Shown here: positions 54,773-64,000 of the stretch, in pieces
How positions within the stretch are numbered: the first letter of the stretch is position 1
How the letters are laid out: every line of letters begins with the position of its first letter
From: Thamnaconus septentrionalis
Taxonomy: Eukaryota; Chordata; Actinopteri; Tetraodontiformes; Monacanthidae
Length of the DNA stretch: 64,000 nucleotides
Direction: 5' to 3'
Assembly (NCBI GenBank): GCA_009823395.1
Contig: CM020502.1
Coordinates: 31,002,444 to 31,066,443 of the forward strand
The notes under the pieces: model-generated
Seen by the model: the letters and a program-made list of their open reading frames with translations, nothing else
Databases searched by the model: none
What the model was told of the DNA's origin: nothing
Position numbers and translations under genes: made by a program

Positions 54773-56560
54773 CAGAAATACATCTTTACCCTCAGCTCAG
54801 TGAGGAAGAGGGAGGATGGAGGCAGAGCCCCTCTCAGAGTGGTGGCCAGTCTGGACTGTGAGAGACTTCCACACTTCCACACTTGGACTTCAAACAGAAA
54901 GAGAGGAGAAATCTCCTCGGACGTGTGCGGGTTAAGGGGGTGAGTGAGAGAGCAGGGAGAGGAGGAGCAGGAGGAAGACGAGGAGGTGGAGGAGGAAGAA
55001 GAAGAAGAAGAAGAGATCACGCTCTGCCGCCAAGCGTGTGGGTGGGGATTGAGAAGGAAGAAAGAAAGGGGGAAAAAATCAGATGAAGGCAAAGTGAGGA
55101 GCAGGCAGAGTAGAGGGGGGAGGGGCTGCAGGATGACTCATAGCTGGAGAAAGTTGAGAGGGGGGGGGGTTCACCACAGGCTTTTCACTGCCATTTCCTC
55201 CCACCTGCAGCAGAGGAAAACCTGCAAGTCGATGGACATCCCCACGTACGCACCCACCACCACCACCCCCACCACCCCTTCAGCCAATGGGCTGCCATGT
55301 CAAAAACCTCAGCAACCACCCACATCAGATCAGAGGCCTGGCAGCAGCCTCGTCATTCCTGCAAATTAACCGCACTTTTAGTTTTTAATGAGGACAAATT
55401 GGAGTCCGTTCAAGTGGTCAGACATGAAACAGGTGAGTGAATAATGAGAGGAGGAGGGTGGGGGGTCAGGGGCGGTGAGGGCGCAAAAAGAGCACAAAGA
55501 GGGCGATGCAATTATCTCCGCGCTGGCATAATTCATTCAGTGAACAAACCGAGAGAAAAAAAAAAACTGTCGCTCTTTGTAATCAGCTTTTAATATTGAT
55601 GCAGGTTCTCGCCGCTTGAACGCAGCCACGCCGCCGCCGCCGCCGGCGAGGGCTTTAATGAAAGCGATGTGGACATCGTTGTGGTCGGCATCCGCAGCCT
55701 CGCGGAGGGAAAATATCAAACAGCCGGTGAATGATGTGATTATGCACATTATGTCAGGGACGTACGTGAATAAAAAAATTGTGGCGTGACACGGAGTGTC
55801 GCAGGGCAACAGGTTGACATGGAAACTAGCGCACAACCAGGCGCGCGCGCACGCACACACACACACATACATACATACAGCTGAACACCCCGCTTCACAG
55901 CCAATATTTACGCCCCCAGTCGGCTGGAATGACTGACTGAGCCGAGGGTGACCTCTGCTGGTGACAGACGGCAACCGCTTTTCAAGCTTGGCGCAAAAGG
56001 AAAATGTTTCAGCGATTCAATATAGCGCAATAATATAAATGCACAGAAAAAGATGAGTAACAATAGCAATAATAACAATAATGGTGATTTGGTTTGACAT
56101 TTAATCATCTACTTTGGTTGTTCACTATAAACTGCAAAGCTGTGAGACTGAGGAATATATTTTATGGATGAACGAGTTTCCATCAGCCAGAGAAGAGACA
56201 ATAAAAAGTATAATGACTCAGCAACCAATAGGGTGGAAAGTCGGACTGGAGAAGGTTTATTAATTTTCTGGTCCCACTTTGATAAAGCTTTACCATGATG
56301 GTCCTTTTTTTTGTAATAAAAAAAGAAAATCCATCTATGTTTCCTCAATCCTGACATCCAGTATTTATGCTGCTTCTGTTGGTTCACGTCAAGTAGTGCT
56401 TTACTTTCAAGTGCGAGCCAAATCTCACTGTTTTGTTAAACGTGTAGTGACATCACCAGGGCCACAGGTCAGTGACCAGAAATAGCCGCCTAGCTTCTGT
56501 TAGCAAAGCTGTCACAGCTAGCTGGCCGACCCGTGGATCCGCCACCGCCAACCAGGGCCG
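53582..56560. other. no gene seen; simple repeats
   Basis: It holds purine-rich runs (53695-53790, 54100-54150, 54945-55020), (GA)n at 53899-53936, (AC)n at 54231-54257, and (TGCC)12 at 54726-54774. A non-repetitive stretch at 55500-55770 with a (CCG)n core could be conserved sequence. No vps50 5' exon is recognised. Confidence 0.5.
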
Positions 56561-59500
56561 TTTCTTGCTATAGGCGAACTAGGCGAATGCCATGATCTGC
56601 ATGTTCAGCCTCTTCTGAGCAAAATTAAAAAAAAATGTAAATTTTTATCTGTAGCTATCTCATGAGTTTATTACACCCCTAATATGCCTAAAAATAAGCA
56701 TTGGCTTGAAGTAAAATAAACTGCAATAATAAGCTGTGGCTGGTGTTTGTTTTTGATTTTTTTTTGGCATTATTATTTGTCCTGCTAGCCAGCTAGCTGG
56801 CATCGGATAAATGTCAGCTGGCTGCTAATATTTGTTCGTCATGAACAAGTTGGCTATGTCCTGCCAAGTTAACCGGTCCTGCCATGGCAATGACTGATTG
56901 ACTCCTGACACGTTTATTCAGATTCTAACAGGGAGGGAGGGCATGTTGTTGTAGTCAGTGCTCTGTCATTGTTCAGTGGAAGCTGTCTCTCCCATATTGA
57001 CACTTAATGTTATTGTAGCCTTACTTCAGATTCATTTGCTAAGCTTAGAGTGTCTTTTATAGGCCCCTACTTAGAAGTGTGCTGCTCATTTATAAGTCAA
57101 AGAACTATTTTATGGAAATATTTTATTAGGCATAGTGTTGACTATTTTAGACTATTGTGGCAGTGGATCATTTATCTTAGTTGTATTACTTTAACTAGTA
57201 CAGTGTGTAAACTACTGCAAAAAAACTCTTAAAACTGACAATTTTGTAATTGGCTAAAAAGTTTTAAAGGGACACTGCAATCACAATGTTTAACAGAGCT
57301 GTTTCTTGCTATAGGCGAACTAGGCGAATGCCTAGGTCCTCCGAGCCACTAGGCGACCCCAAAGCCCCTTGATGGCCCCAAAGCTGCATCTTCAGCTACT
57401 TCTGAGGATAATAAAAAAAAAAAATGTCAGTTTTTATCTGTAGCTATCTCATGTGTTTATTACAGCCCTTAAATGCCTAAAAATAAACGTTGGCTATAAG
57501 TAAAATAAACTGCAGTAATAAGCTGTGGCTGCTGTTTTTTTTTTTTTTCTTTGGCATTATTATGTCGTTGGACCCCACTGTCACACAAGTAGTGGTGCAG
57601 CGGGCCGGCAACGCCGACAGGTACAGTATGATGGGAATGATTGGCAGCTACAATTTGTTCCGGTTAGCGCGAGGATTAAAAACAAACAAACACAAAAAAC
57701 ACCATAATGGCATCAAAAACGAGTTATCCCAGCGGTGCAGAAAAAACGGAAGAAAAAGAAAACTGATGAAAAAAACGGGCAAAGGATAAAGCTAAGTTAT
57801 TTGTTGGTGATGTAGGCTGGAGAGGTGGAGGTGAAACGTTGTTTCCCCCCCCAAGTTTGTTTATTGGTGCTGCTAGCCAGCTCGCTAGCGTCGGATAAAT
57901 GTCAGCTGGCTGGCTAATATTTGTTCGTCATGAACTCAGCTTTTTTGTTTGTTTTATGAAAGTTGGCCATGTCCTGCCAAGTGAACCTGTCCTGCCATGG
58001 CAATGACTGATTGACTCCTGACAACGTTTATTCAGATTCTAACAGGGAGGGAGGGCATGTTGTTGTAGTCAGTGCTCTGTCATTGTTCAGTGGAAGCTGT
58101 CTCTCCCATATTGACACTTAATGTTATTTTAGCCTTACTTAGGATTAATTTTCTAAGCTTAGTGTGTCTTTTATAGGCCCCTAATTAGAAGTGTGCTGCT
58201 CATTTATAATTCAAAGAACTATTTTTTGGAAATATTTTATTTGGCATGGTGTTGACTATTGTGAAACTATTGTGGCAGTGGATCATTTATCTTAGTTTTA
58301 TTACTTTAACTACTACAGTGCATAAACTACTGCAAAAAACTCTTAAAAGTGACATTTTTGTATCTGGCTAAAAGCTTTAAAGGGACACTGCAATCACAAT
58401 GTTTAACAGAGCCATTTCTTGCTATAGGCGAACTAGGCGAATGCCTAGGTCCTCCGTGCCCCAAAGCTGCACGTTCACTTCTTCTGAGGATAATAAAAAA
58501 AAATGTCAGTTTTTATCTGTAGCTATCTCATGTGTTCATTACACGCCTTATATGCCTAAAAATAAACGTTCGCTTTAAGTAAAATAAACTGCAATAATAA
58601 GCTGTGGCTGTTGGTTTTTTTAATTTTTTTTTATTTCATTTTATTTTATTTTTGGCATTATTAGGTTGTTGGACCCCACTGTCACACAGTTAGTGATGTA
58701 GCGGGCCGGCAACACCGACAGGTATGATGAGAATGATTGACAGCTACCATTCGTTCCTGTTAGCAAGAGGATTAAAAAAAAAATAATAATAAAATAAAAC
58801 ATAATGGCATCAAAAACGAGTTATCCCAGCAGTGCGGAAAAATGGAAGAAAAAGAAAACTGATGAAAAAAATGGGCAAAGGATAAAGCTAAGTTATTTGT
58901 TGGTGATGTAGGCTGGAGAGGTGGAGGTGAAGCTAGCTGGCGTCGGATAAATGTCAGCTGGCTCGCTAATATTTGTTCATCATGAACTCAGCATTTTTGT
59001 TTGTTTTATGAAAGTTGGCCATGTCCTGCCAAGTGAACCTGTCCTGCCATGGCAATGACTGATTGACTCCTGACAACGTTTATTCAGATTCTAACAGGGA
59101 GGGAGGGCATGTTGTTGTAGTCAGTGCTCTGTCATTGTTCAGTGGAAGCTGTCTCTCCCATATTGACACTTAATGTTATTGTAGCCTTACTTCAGATTAA
59201 TTTATTAAGCTTAGAGTGTATTTTATAGGCCCCTATTTAGAAGTGTGCTGCTCATTTATAATTCAAATAACTATTTTATTGAAATATTTTATTAGGCATA
59301 GTGTTGACTATTTTGGACTATTGTGGCAGTGGATCATTTATCTTAGTTTTCTTACTTTAACTAGTACAGTGTGTGAACTACTGCAAAAACTCTTAAAAGT
59401 GACAATTTTGTAATTGGGTAAAAGCCTTAAAGGGACACTGCAATCAATCAATTTAATATATAAATAAATAAATTTTCCTGTATTACTGCAATATCACTGT

Positions 59501-59680
59501 CATAATAAAATAGGAATGCACTCATGATCTATTTTGCTTGATGATCTAATGAGCTTTGTCTTTGCAGGAGCAATTCTGAAATATTTTGGAGCTCCAGACA
59601 TTGAGCCAGAGGGATCTCCAGAACATCCTGACCAGGAAGCTCCAGGACCATCACGTTGCTCACAACATCCTTCTGTCCAG
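56561..59680 (+). mobile_element. hAT transposon remnant with triplicated 5' segment
   Basis: Three tandem copies start with 'tttcttgctataggcgaact': 56561-57301 (741 bp, internally deleted), 57302-58414 (1113 bp) and 58415 to about 59440. Copies 2 and 3 carry a decayed first exon beginning MASKTSYPSGAE and continuing KKKKTDEKN. An exon at 59568-59680, with an AG acceptor and a GT donor, reads AILKYFGAPDIEPEGSPEHP. This layout matches the N-terminal part of hAT transposases of the ZMYM1-like group. The catalytic domain is not in the window. Confidence 0.75.
57302..59440 (+). repeat. 1.1-kb direct tandem duplication (copies 2 and 3)
   Basis: The two units are closely similar along their length, with small indels. 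The longest near-identical part runs about 150 bp through 'gggagggagggcatgttgtt'. The junction text 'aaagggacactgcaatcac' recurs at 57271, 58379 and 59428. Confidence 0.88.
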
Positions 59681-60756
59681 GTGAATAATGTGTGTTGTTA
59701 TTATTAGGTGTTATGCTGATAAGTGTGAGACGAAGGAAATTAAGCATTATTTTAAGTGTTGGTTTGTTTTAATTGTTGCACTTGTTGGTTTGTTGGATTT
59801 TCTTATTTAAAGTAAAGAATCTTTATAAATACTCAATCTGTTCTATTTATTGACATAAAATAAGTGTCTATGCTGTCATGTCCTAAATAATAAACGTGGT
59901 GCAGATGTCGCCTCCTCACTTTGTTTCACACTGATGTGGCCCTTGTTTGTGGGACAACAGGCCAGCGGCAGGCCCGCACACTCCCGCTCACTCCGGCTCA
60001 CTCCTGCCTTTTCACTGCATTCAGCTGGTGTAAACACAGGCACGCTCCCCGCTGCTGACGAGACATCCGCACACACACACACGCGCACACACAGTGGGTC
60101 AGTAATAATAATTAATAATTAATCATATTTTAATTATTTTATTAATAGACGCCTGTGTGACGACTGGTTCTGTGGGTTGGGAATCCCTTCAGTGTGTGCC
60201 ACTGGCCGGGGTTCCCTCAGCAACTGACCCGGTACTGTTGACGCCACTTCAAAACACTGAAACACTAACGACAAACAATTAAAAATACAGATTGTCACTT
60301 CCTTGTGCATTATTTGTGTAGTTTGTTCTTGCTTTTTGTGTAGACTCAGTTGGAGAGGTGTTGCGTACTGAAATGATTCAATTATAAGTTGTATGTGACA
60401 GGTCGCATGTCTTTTATTTTCTGGGCTCAGGCAGGATGGTTTTCCTCCAATCCCAGCTGAGTTTTTCTCCCCAGTGGAGCAAAAAACATTATCTCATGCA
60501 AAGTCTGCACAATGAAATCTGTTTTAAATGACACAGCTGGTGGTTGAAAACAACTCCAAAGGTGCTTCACAATCTTATTTAATTGACAAAACACACTTGA
60601 CCACCTTGGCAAACAAACAAACAATGAAAAATGTATTGGCGTGACTGTTGCACGTGATTTTATTGGAATGATTAACTCACTTTCTGATATCTTTGCCAGT
60701 TCATGGCTAATACTGTTGTCAAGAACTTTAGGAAAGCAGTGAAACCAGACTGCACC
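59681..60756. other. no gene seen
   Basis: Region between the hAT remnant and the first lectin. I see no clear TATA box near the lectin start. Short AC run at 60070-60093. Confidence 0.4.
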
Positions 60757-61278
60757 ATGCTGCTGCTCCTTCTCTGCCTGCTGGGTCTGACTCTGGCCAC
60801 CGAGCTTCCTCCAGATGATCAGGACGTGAAGTTGACACGTGGCAACTGTCCACTTTTCTGGCACAGCTTCAACGGCCGCTGCTACAAGTACGTAGCGACA
60901 CACCTGACCTGGGCCGACGCCGAGCTCAACTGTGTGTCACAGGGAGCCAACCTGGTGTCCATCCACAGTCTGCAGGAGAACACTTTTGTCTCGATCCTGA
61001 TCAAGAACTCTGATCCACACCAGGGACGTACCTGGATTGGACTTTCGGACGGCCACAAGGAGGGAGCGTGGATGTGGTCAGATGGTTCTGCTTTTGACTT
61101 TCAACACTGGTGTTCTGCGGAGCCCAATGACCAGCACCAAAATGAAGACTGTGTCCACACAAATGTTTGTGACTCCAGACAATCTTCAAAGTGGACTGAG
61201 AAAGTATGTAGCAATGTCCACCCCTCTGTCTGTGCACTTTGCATTGGTTGCTGCAGAGGACTGCTTCAGTCTTTATGA
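60757..61278 (+). CDS. secreted C-type lectin, single exon (copy 1)
   Basis: A 173-residue secreted C-type lectin of the ladderlectin/nattectin-like fish group. I place the start at 60757 because the text from there matches copy 2; an in-frame ATG at 60703 would add 18 residues that spoil the signal peptide. Residues 1-14 (MLLLLLCLLGLTLA) form the signal peptide and residues 31-162 the lectin domain. WIGL and the EPN motif (122-124) are present, but the usual WND is WTE (146-148), so calcium site 2 and sugar binding may be impaired. The ancestral stop has become an Arg codon, adding about 8 residues. The frame has no introns. It could be an expressed gene or a young degenerating copy. Confidence 0.82.
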   Translation: MLLLLLCLLGLTLATELPPDDQDVKLTRGNCPLFWHSFNGRCYKYVATHLTWADAELNCVSQGANLVSIHSLQENTFVSILIKNSDPHQGRTWIGLSDGHKEGAWMWSDGSAFDFQHWCSAEPNDQHQNEDCVHTNVCDSRQSSKWTEKVCSNVHPSVCALCIGCCRGLLQSL

Positions 61279-61466
61279 AAACAGCTGTTGATTGGCCCTC
61301 AGCAAAGCAGAAATCAGTTGAGGTCCAGACTAATGATGAACAGTTGTTGATGTTCTGTTTCTGCTTGGAAAAAATCAAGCTTTGAACCAAAACCAAATTA
61401 CTTTATTGTAGGGCAGTATACACTTTCATTAGTGTACTTATAGGCAGGATGTTAAGATTTTAAGCC

Positions 61467-61472
61467 AATAAA
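61467..61472 (+). terminator. polyadenylation signal, lectin copy 1
   Basis: AATAAA about 190 bp after the stop codon, in an A/T-rich run with several overlapping AATAAA hexamers. Confidence 0.45.
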
Positions 61473-62004
61473 AAATAAATAAATAAATGAATAAAAATGT
61501 AACACACTGGACGTTTAAATGACATAGAAAGGCCACTCTGTTCACGGAGGGCTCCTCATGCCCCCCACCACCCAGCACCCCCACTCTTTCCAGATAGTAC
61601 CGTCTCGCAAACAGTACAAAGTCCCACTGGCCATGGAAAGCGCCCACATAAAATATTGAATTCCATCTGCCATCACCACCATGAACCCAGTGAACTAAAC
61701 ACTGCACTTTTAACACTCCTCCAATAGCTGCTGTTTTTAAACAAACCCCTTGCATGCACTAGCCGTGTGCGCTTTAATCTTTTTTTTTTGTTGTTCTTAC
61801 TGTCAATGTGCTCCAGTGTTGACGGTTGACTACTGCAGTGAGCAGGAAAAACCAACAGGATTGTGTTTGTTTCTGTAATGTTTTATCAGCTGTTATGATT
61901 GTATGAAGTTACTTTTTGTTTTTCTTTTTTCTTTTGTTTAACTTTTGATGCGATGAACTGACTTATCACCTCCCCTAGACGCCCTGAAGGCCCTCTTCAC
62001 TGCT
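61473..62004. other. intergenic between the lectins
   Basis: No feature recognised apart from the core promoter of copy 2 at its right end. Confidence 0.4.
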
Positions 62005-62012
62005 TATAAAAG
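62005..62012 (+). promoter_or_regulatory. TATA box of lectin copy 2
   Basis: TATAAAAG lies 83 bp before the ATG. A start of transcription near 62035 would give a 5' UTR of about 50 bases. Confidence 0.7.
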
Positions 62013-62087
62013 ACAGAGGAGTTTGTCTCCTGCAGAATCTGACAGACTCTGAATCTGACTCCCACTCAGCAGACTCCTGACTCCACC

Positions 62088-62585
62088 ATGCTGCTCCTCC
62101 TCTGCCTGCTGGGTCTGACTCTGGCCGCCCGGCTTCCTACAGGTGATCGGAATGTGAAGTTGACCGGTTGTGACTGTCAACCTTCCTGGCAACTCTTCAA
62201 CAACTGCTCCTACAAGTACGAGGCGACACGCCTGACCTGGGCCGACGCCGAGCTCAACTGTGTGTCACAGGGAGCCAACCTGGTGTCCATCCACAGTCTG
62301 CAGGAGAACAACTTTGTCTCGACCCTGATCAAGAACTCTGATCCGCGCCAGGGATTAACCTGGATTGGACTCTCGGACGGCCACAAGGAGGGAGCGTGGA
62401 TGTGGACTGATGGTTCCGCATTCAAATTTCACCACTGGTGTCCTACAGAGCCCAACGACCAGCACCAAAACGAAGACTGTGTCCAGACAAATTTTTGCAA
62501 TAAAAGAAAATCTCCAAAATGGAACGACGAAAGATGTAGCAATGCCTACCCCTCAGTCTGTAAACTTTGCTCTGGTTGTCCTTGA
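62088..62585 (+). CDS. secreted C-type lectin, single exon (copy 2)
   Basis: A 165-residue secreted C-type lectin, paralogous to the gene 1.3 kb upstream and in the same direction. Residues 1-13 form the signal peptide. The lectin domain spans C30 to C161, with WIGL (92-95), EPN (121-123), a conserved Glu at 129 and an intact WND (145-147). EPN with WND predicts a calcium-dependent mannose-type site, although fish members often bind galactose. Extra cysteines (C28, C137, C161, C164) suggest additional disulphides or oligomers. The ATG context CCACCATG is strong and a TATA box lies upstream. Intronless here, although such fish lectin genes usually have introns. Likely functional. Confidence 0.88.
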   Translation: MLLLLCLLGLTLAARLPTGDRNVKLTGCDCQPSWQLFNNCSYKYEATRLTWADAELNCVSQGANLVSIHSLQENNFVSTLIKNSDPRQGLTWIGLSDGHKEGAWMWTDGSAFKFHHWCPTEPNDQHQNEDCVQTNFCNKRKSPKWNDERCSNAYPSVCKLCSGCP

Positions 62586-62912
62586 GGACTGCTTCAGTCT
62601 TGAGGAAAACAGCTGTTGATTGGCCCTCAGCAAAGCAGAAATCAGTTGAGATCTGGATTAATGATCTACAAGTTGTTGATGTTCTGTTTCTGTTTCGCAA
62701 AAATCAAGCTGTTCTCTGATTTCTGGCATTATCACATTTCGCTAGTGAATATGTTCACGGTGTCATGCATTGTCTGATCTCATCTGATGTCGGCGGTTAT
62801 CGGGTACAAAGGAATCTGATCCTGAATCTTCCAATCATAATTATCTTAACATTCTGTCATTGTTTCTATCTCAGTAGTCATTTATTGTAACAACCCTTTG
62901 CATGAAACGGTG

Positions 62913-62918
62913 AATAAA
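62913..62918 (+). terminator. polyadenylation signal, lectin copy 2
   Basis: AATAAA about 330 bp after the stop codon, the first clear hexamer downstream. Confidence 0.55.
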
Positions 62919-63799
62919 TAGAATTTAAAGCATATATGATTGAGTTTTTGTCCATGTATTGAACATTATTCTAAGAGGGTGCAGAAGATGTGTTTCAGTG
63001 GGCAACAGATTTCAGCTCTTGAACTGCATCGTGCGCACACTGCTGTCTGTGCTCGTTTGACGGAAATGTGACGTGGGCTGATGTTGGCGGCAGTGGCGGG
63101 CCGTGCATTTCACGCCTCGGCTATCAGCGACGTCATATTTAGCCCACCCTAAATGAATACACCTCATATTACCCTCAATATGACACTACGGCCTGGGAAT
63201 CCATGGAGAATCACAGTTATACTTTACATCACCTTCATATCCTAGTTGAGCAAAACATAGTTTGCACAGCATTTAAATCTCAATGAACACTAAGAAAAAT
63301 TCACATTCCAAAAGAGGCAATTTTAGGAGATTCCTCAACAAAGTTCTAGTAAGCCCACCAACAGCACTCTGTGTCCTTTAACTCTTGTCCTAACTTGTCC
63401 AATCAACTGCGCATTGTCACCAATTCGTATGAGAGACCAACAAGACGGTAACGAAACAAACTATTGAACAATGAAGTTATCAAACAATTGAACATGTTGG
63501 GGCAGTTGCTGCACCAATGCACCACGTTATTTATTACATTTTAATTTTAAGTCGGGGGTTCGCCGTGGTGCACACTGGATCTCCAGGTTGAGTTCAGTCT
63601 GTAAGGTTCTCATTTTTACCGAAAAATGTACTTTTCTCAGCGTAGACCAGCAGAGAAGGCCTTGCTGGCTGTGGCTGCCACTGGTTCGCAGTATGTGTGT
63701 GTGTGTATGTATGTATGTTTGGATGGAGAAAAACGGGTGAGTTATAACAGAACCAAACAGAACTAATGACACAGCTCACTTCCGTTATTGCGATCAAGA
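62919..63799. other. intergenic, no recognised feature
   Basis: No gene seen. A short (GT)n/(GTAT)n run lies at 63692-63720. Confidence 0.4.
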
Positions 63800-64000
63800 C
63801 AATGGGTGAGAGGCACAGCACGAGGAGAAGGAGGAGGAAGAGGACGAGGAAAACCACGCGCCCCGCGGCTCCTCGCGAAGACCACGCCCACAAACCTTTT
63901 TCGCGCGGTTTTAGGCGCGGTACCATTCTTTAGACGGAGGGGCGACGAGGACGGAAGTTCCTGCTGAGCACGAGCTGACATTTGCTTGGAAATGACGCTG
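63800..64000. promoter_or_regulatory. CpG-rich cluster at window edge, candidate promoter
   Basis: About 20 CpG dinucleotides in 200 bp, with GC-box-like 'ccacgccc' and ETS-like 'cggaag' motifs. This contrasts with the CpG-poor flank. It could be the left edge of a CpG island for vps50 or a neighbour, but it is cut by the window end. Confidence 0.4.

Noticed and set aside
54787..54856. Minus-strand segment with an AG acceptor and gtaaag donor, a possible vps50 5' exon
   Set aside because: The reading SRLATTLRGALPPSS has no similarity to the syndetin N-terminus and the signals are common by chance.

Overview
The window is vertebrate nuclear DNA, most likely from a ray-finned (teleost) fish, probably a percomorph; I cannot name the species. 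The evidence is a spliced vertebrate gene with GT-AG introns, very dense (CA)n and other microsatellites, tRNA-derived SINE families typical of fish, L1/Tx1-like and L2-like LINEs, hAT-, Harbinger- and TTAA-type DNA transposon remnants, and fish-type secreted C-type lectin genes.

The main gene is vps50 (syndetin, CCDC132), a subunit of the EARP endosomal tethering complex. It lies on the minus strand, and 20 consecutive coding exons run from 53581 down to 10157. They join into one open frame of 661 codons with consistent splice phases. By comparison with my recollection of the human protein (about 960 residues), roughly the first 34 residues and the last 270 are not found. The 3' exons probably lie beyond the left edge. 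The 5' coding exon(s) probably lie beyond the right edge, which would place the two lectin genes inside or next to the vps50 5' region.

Layout. 1-10156: no recognisable exon; purine tracts, SINEs and an inverted-repeat element. 10157-21126: eight closely spaced vps50 exons, several directly beside microsatellites or mobile elements. 21127-30952: four exons in larger introns, with a 565-bp (TGGA/TGGG)n minisatellite. 30953-43628: the largest intron, holding TTAA-type MITEs, a SINE and a full-length but frameshifted 5.5-kb L1/Tx1-like LINE in antisense. 43629-53581: the eight 5'-most exons found here. 53582-56560: no genes seen. 56561-59680: remnant of a hAT transposon with its 5' segment in three tandem copies. 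60757-62918: two plus-strand, single-exon C-type lectin genes. 63800-64000: a CpG-rich cluster at the window edge.

The genes do not form a functional unit. vps50 is a housekeeping trafficking gene; the lectins are secreted carbohydrate-binding proteins of probable immune or mucosal type. The observations I rate highest are: a shared 10-base motif at both insertion sites of the LINE family, tandem repeats and mobile elements within a few bases of many vps50 splice sites, a strong strand bias of long polypurine tracts, the triplicated hAT segment, and the diverging lectin pair.
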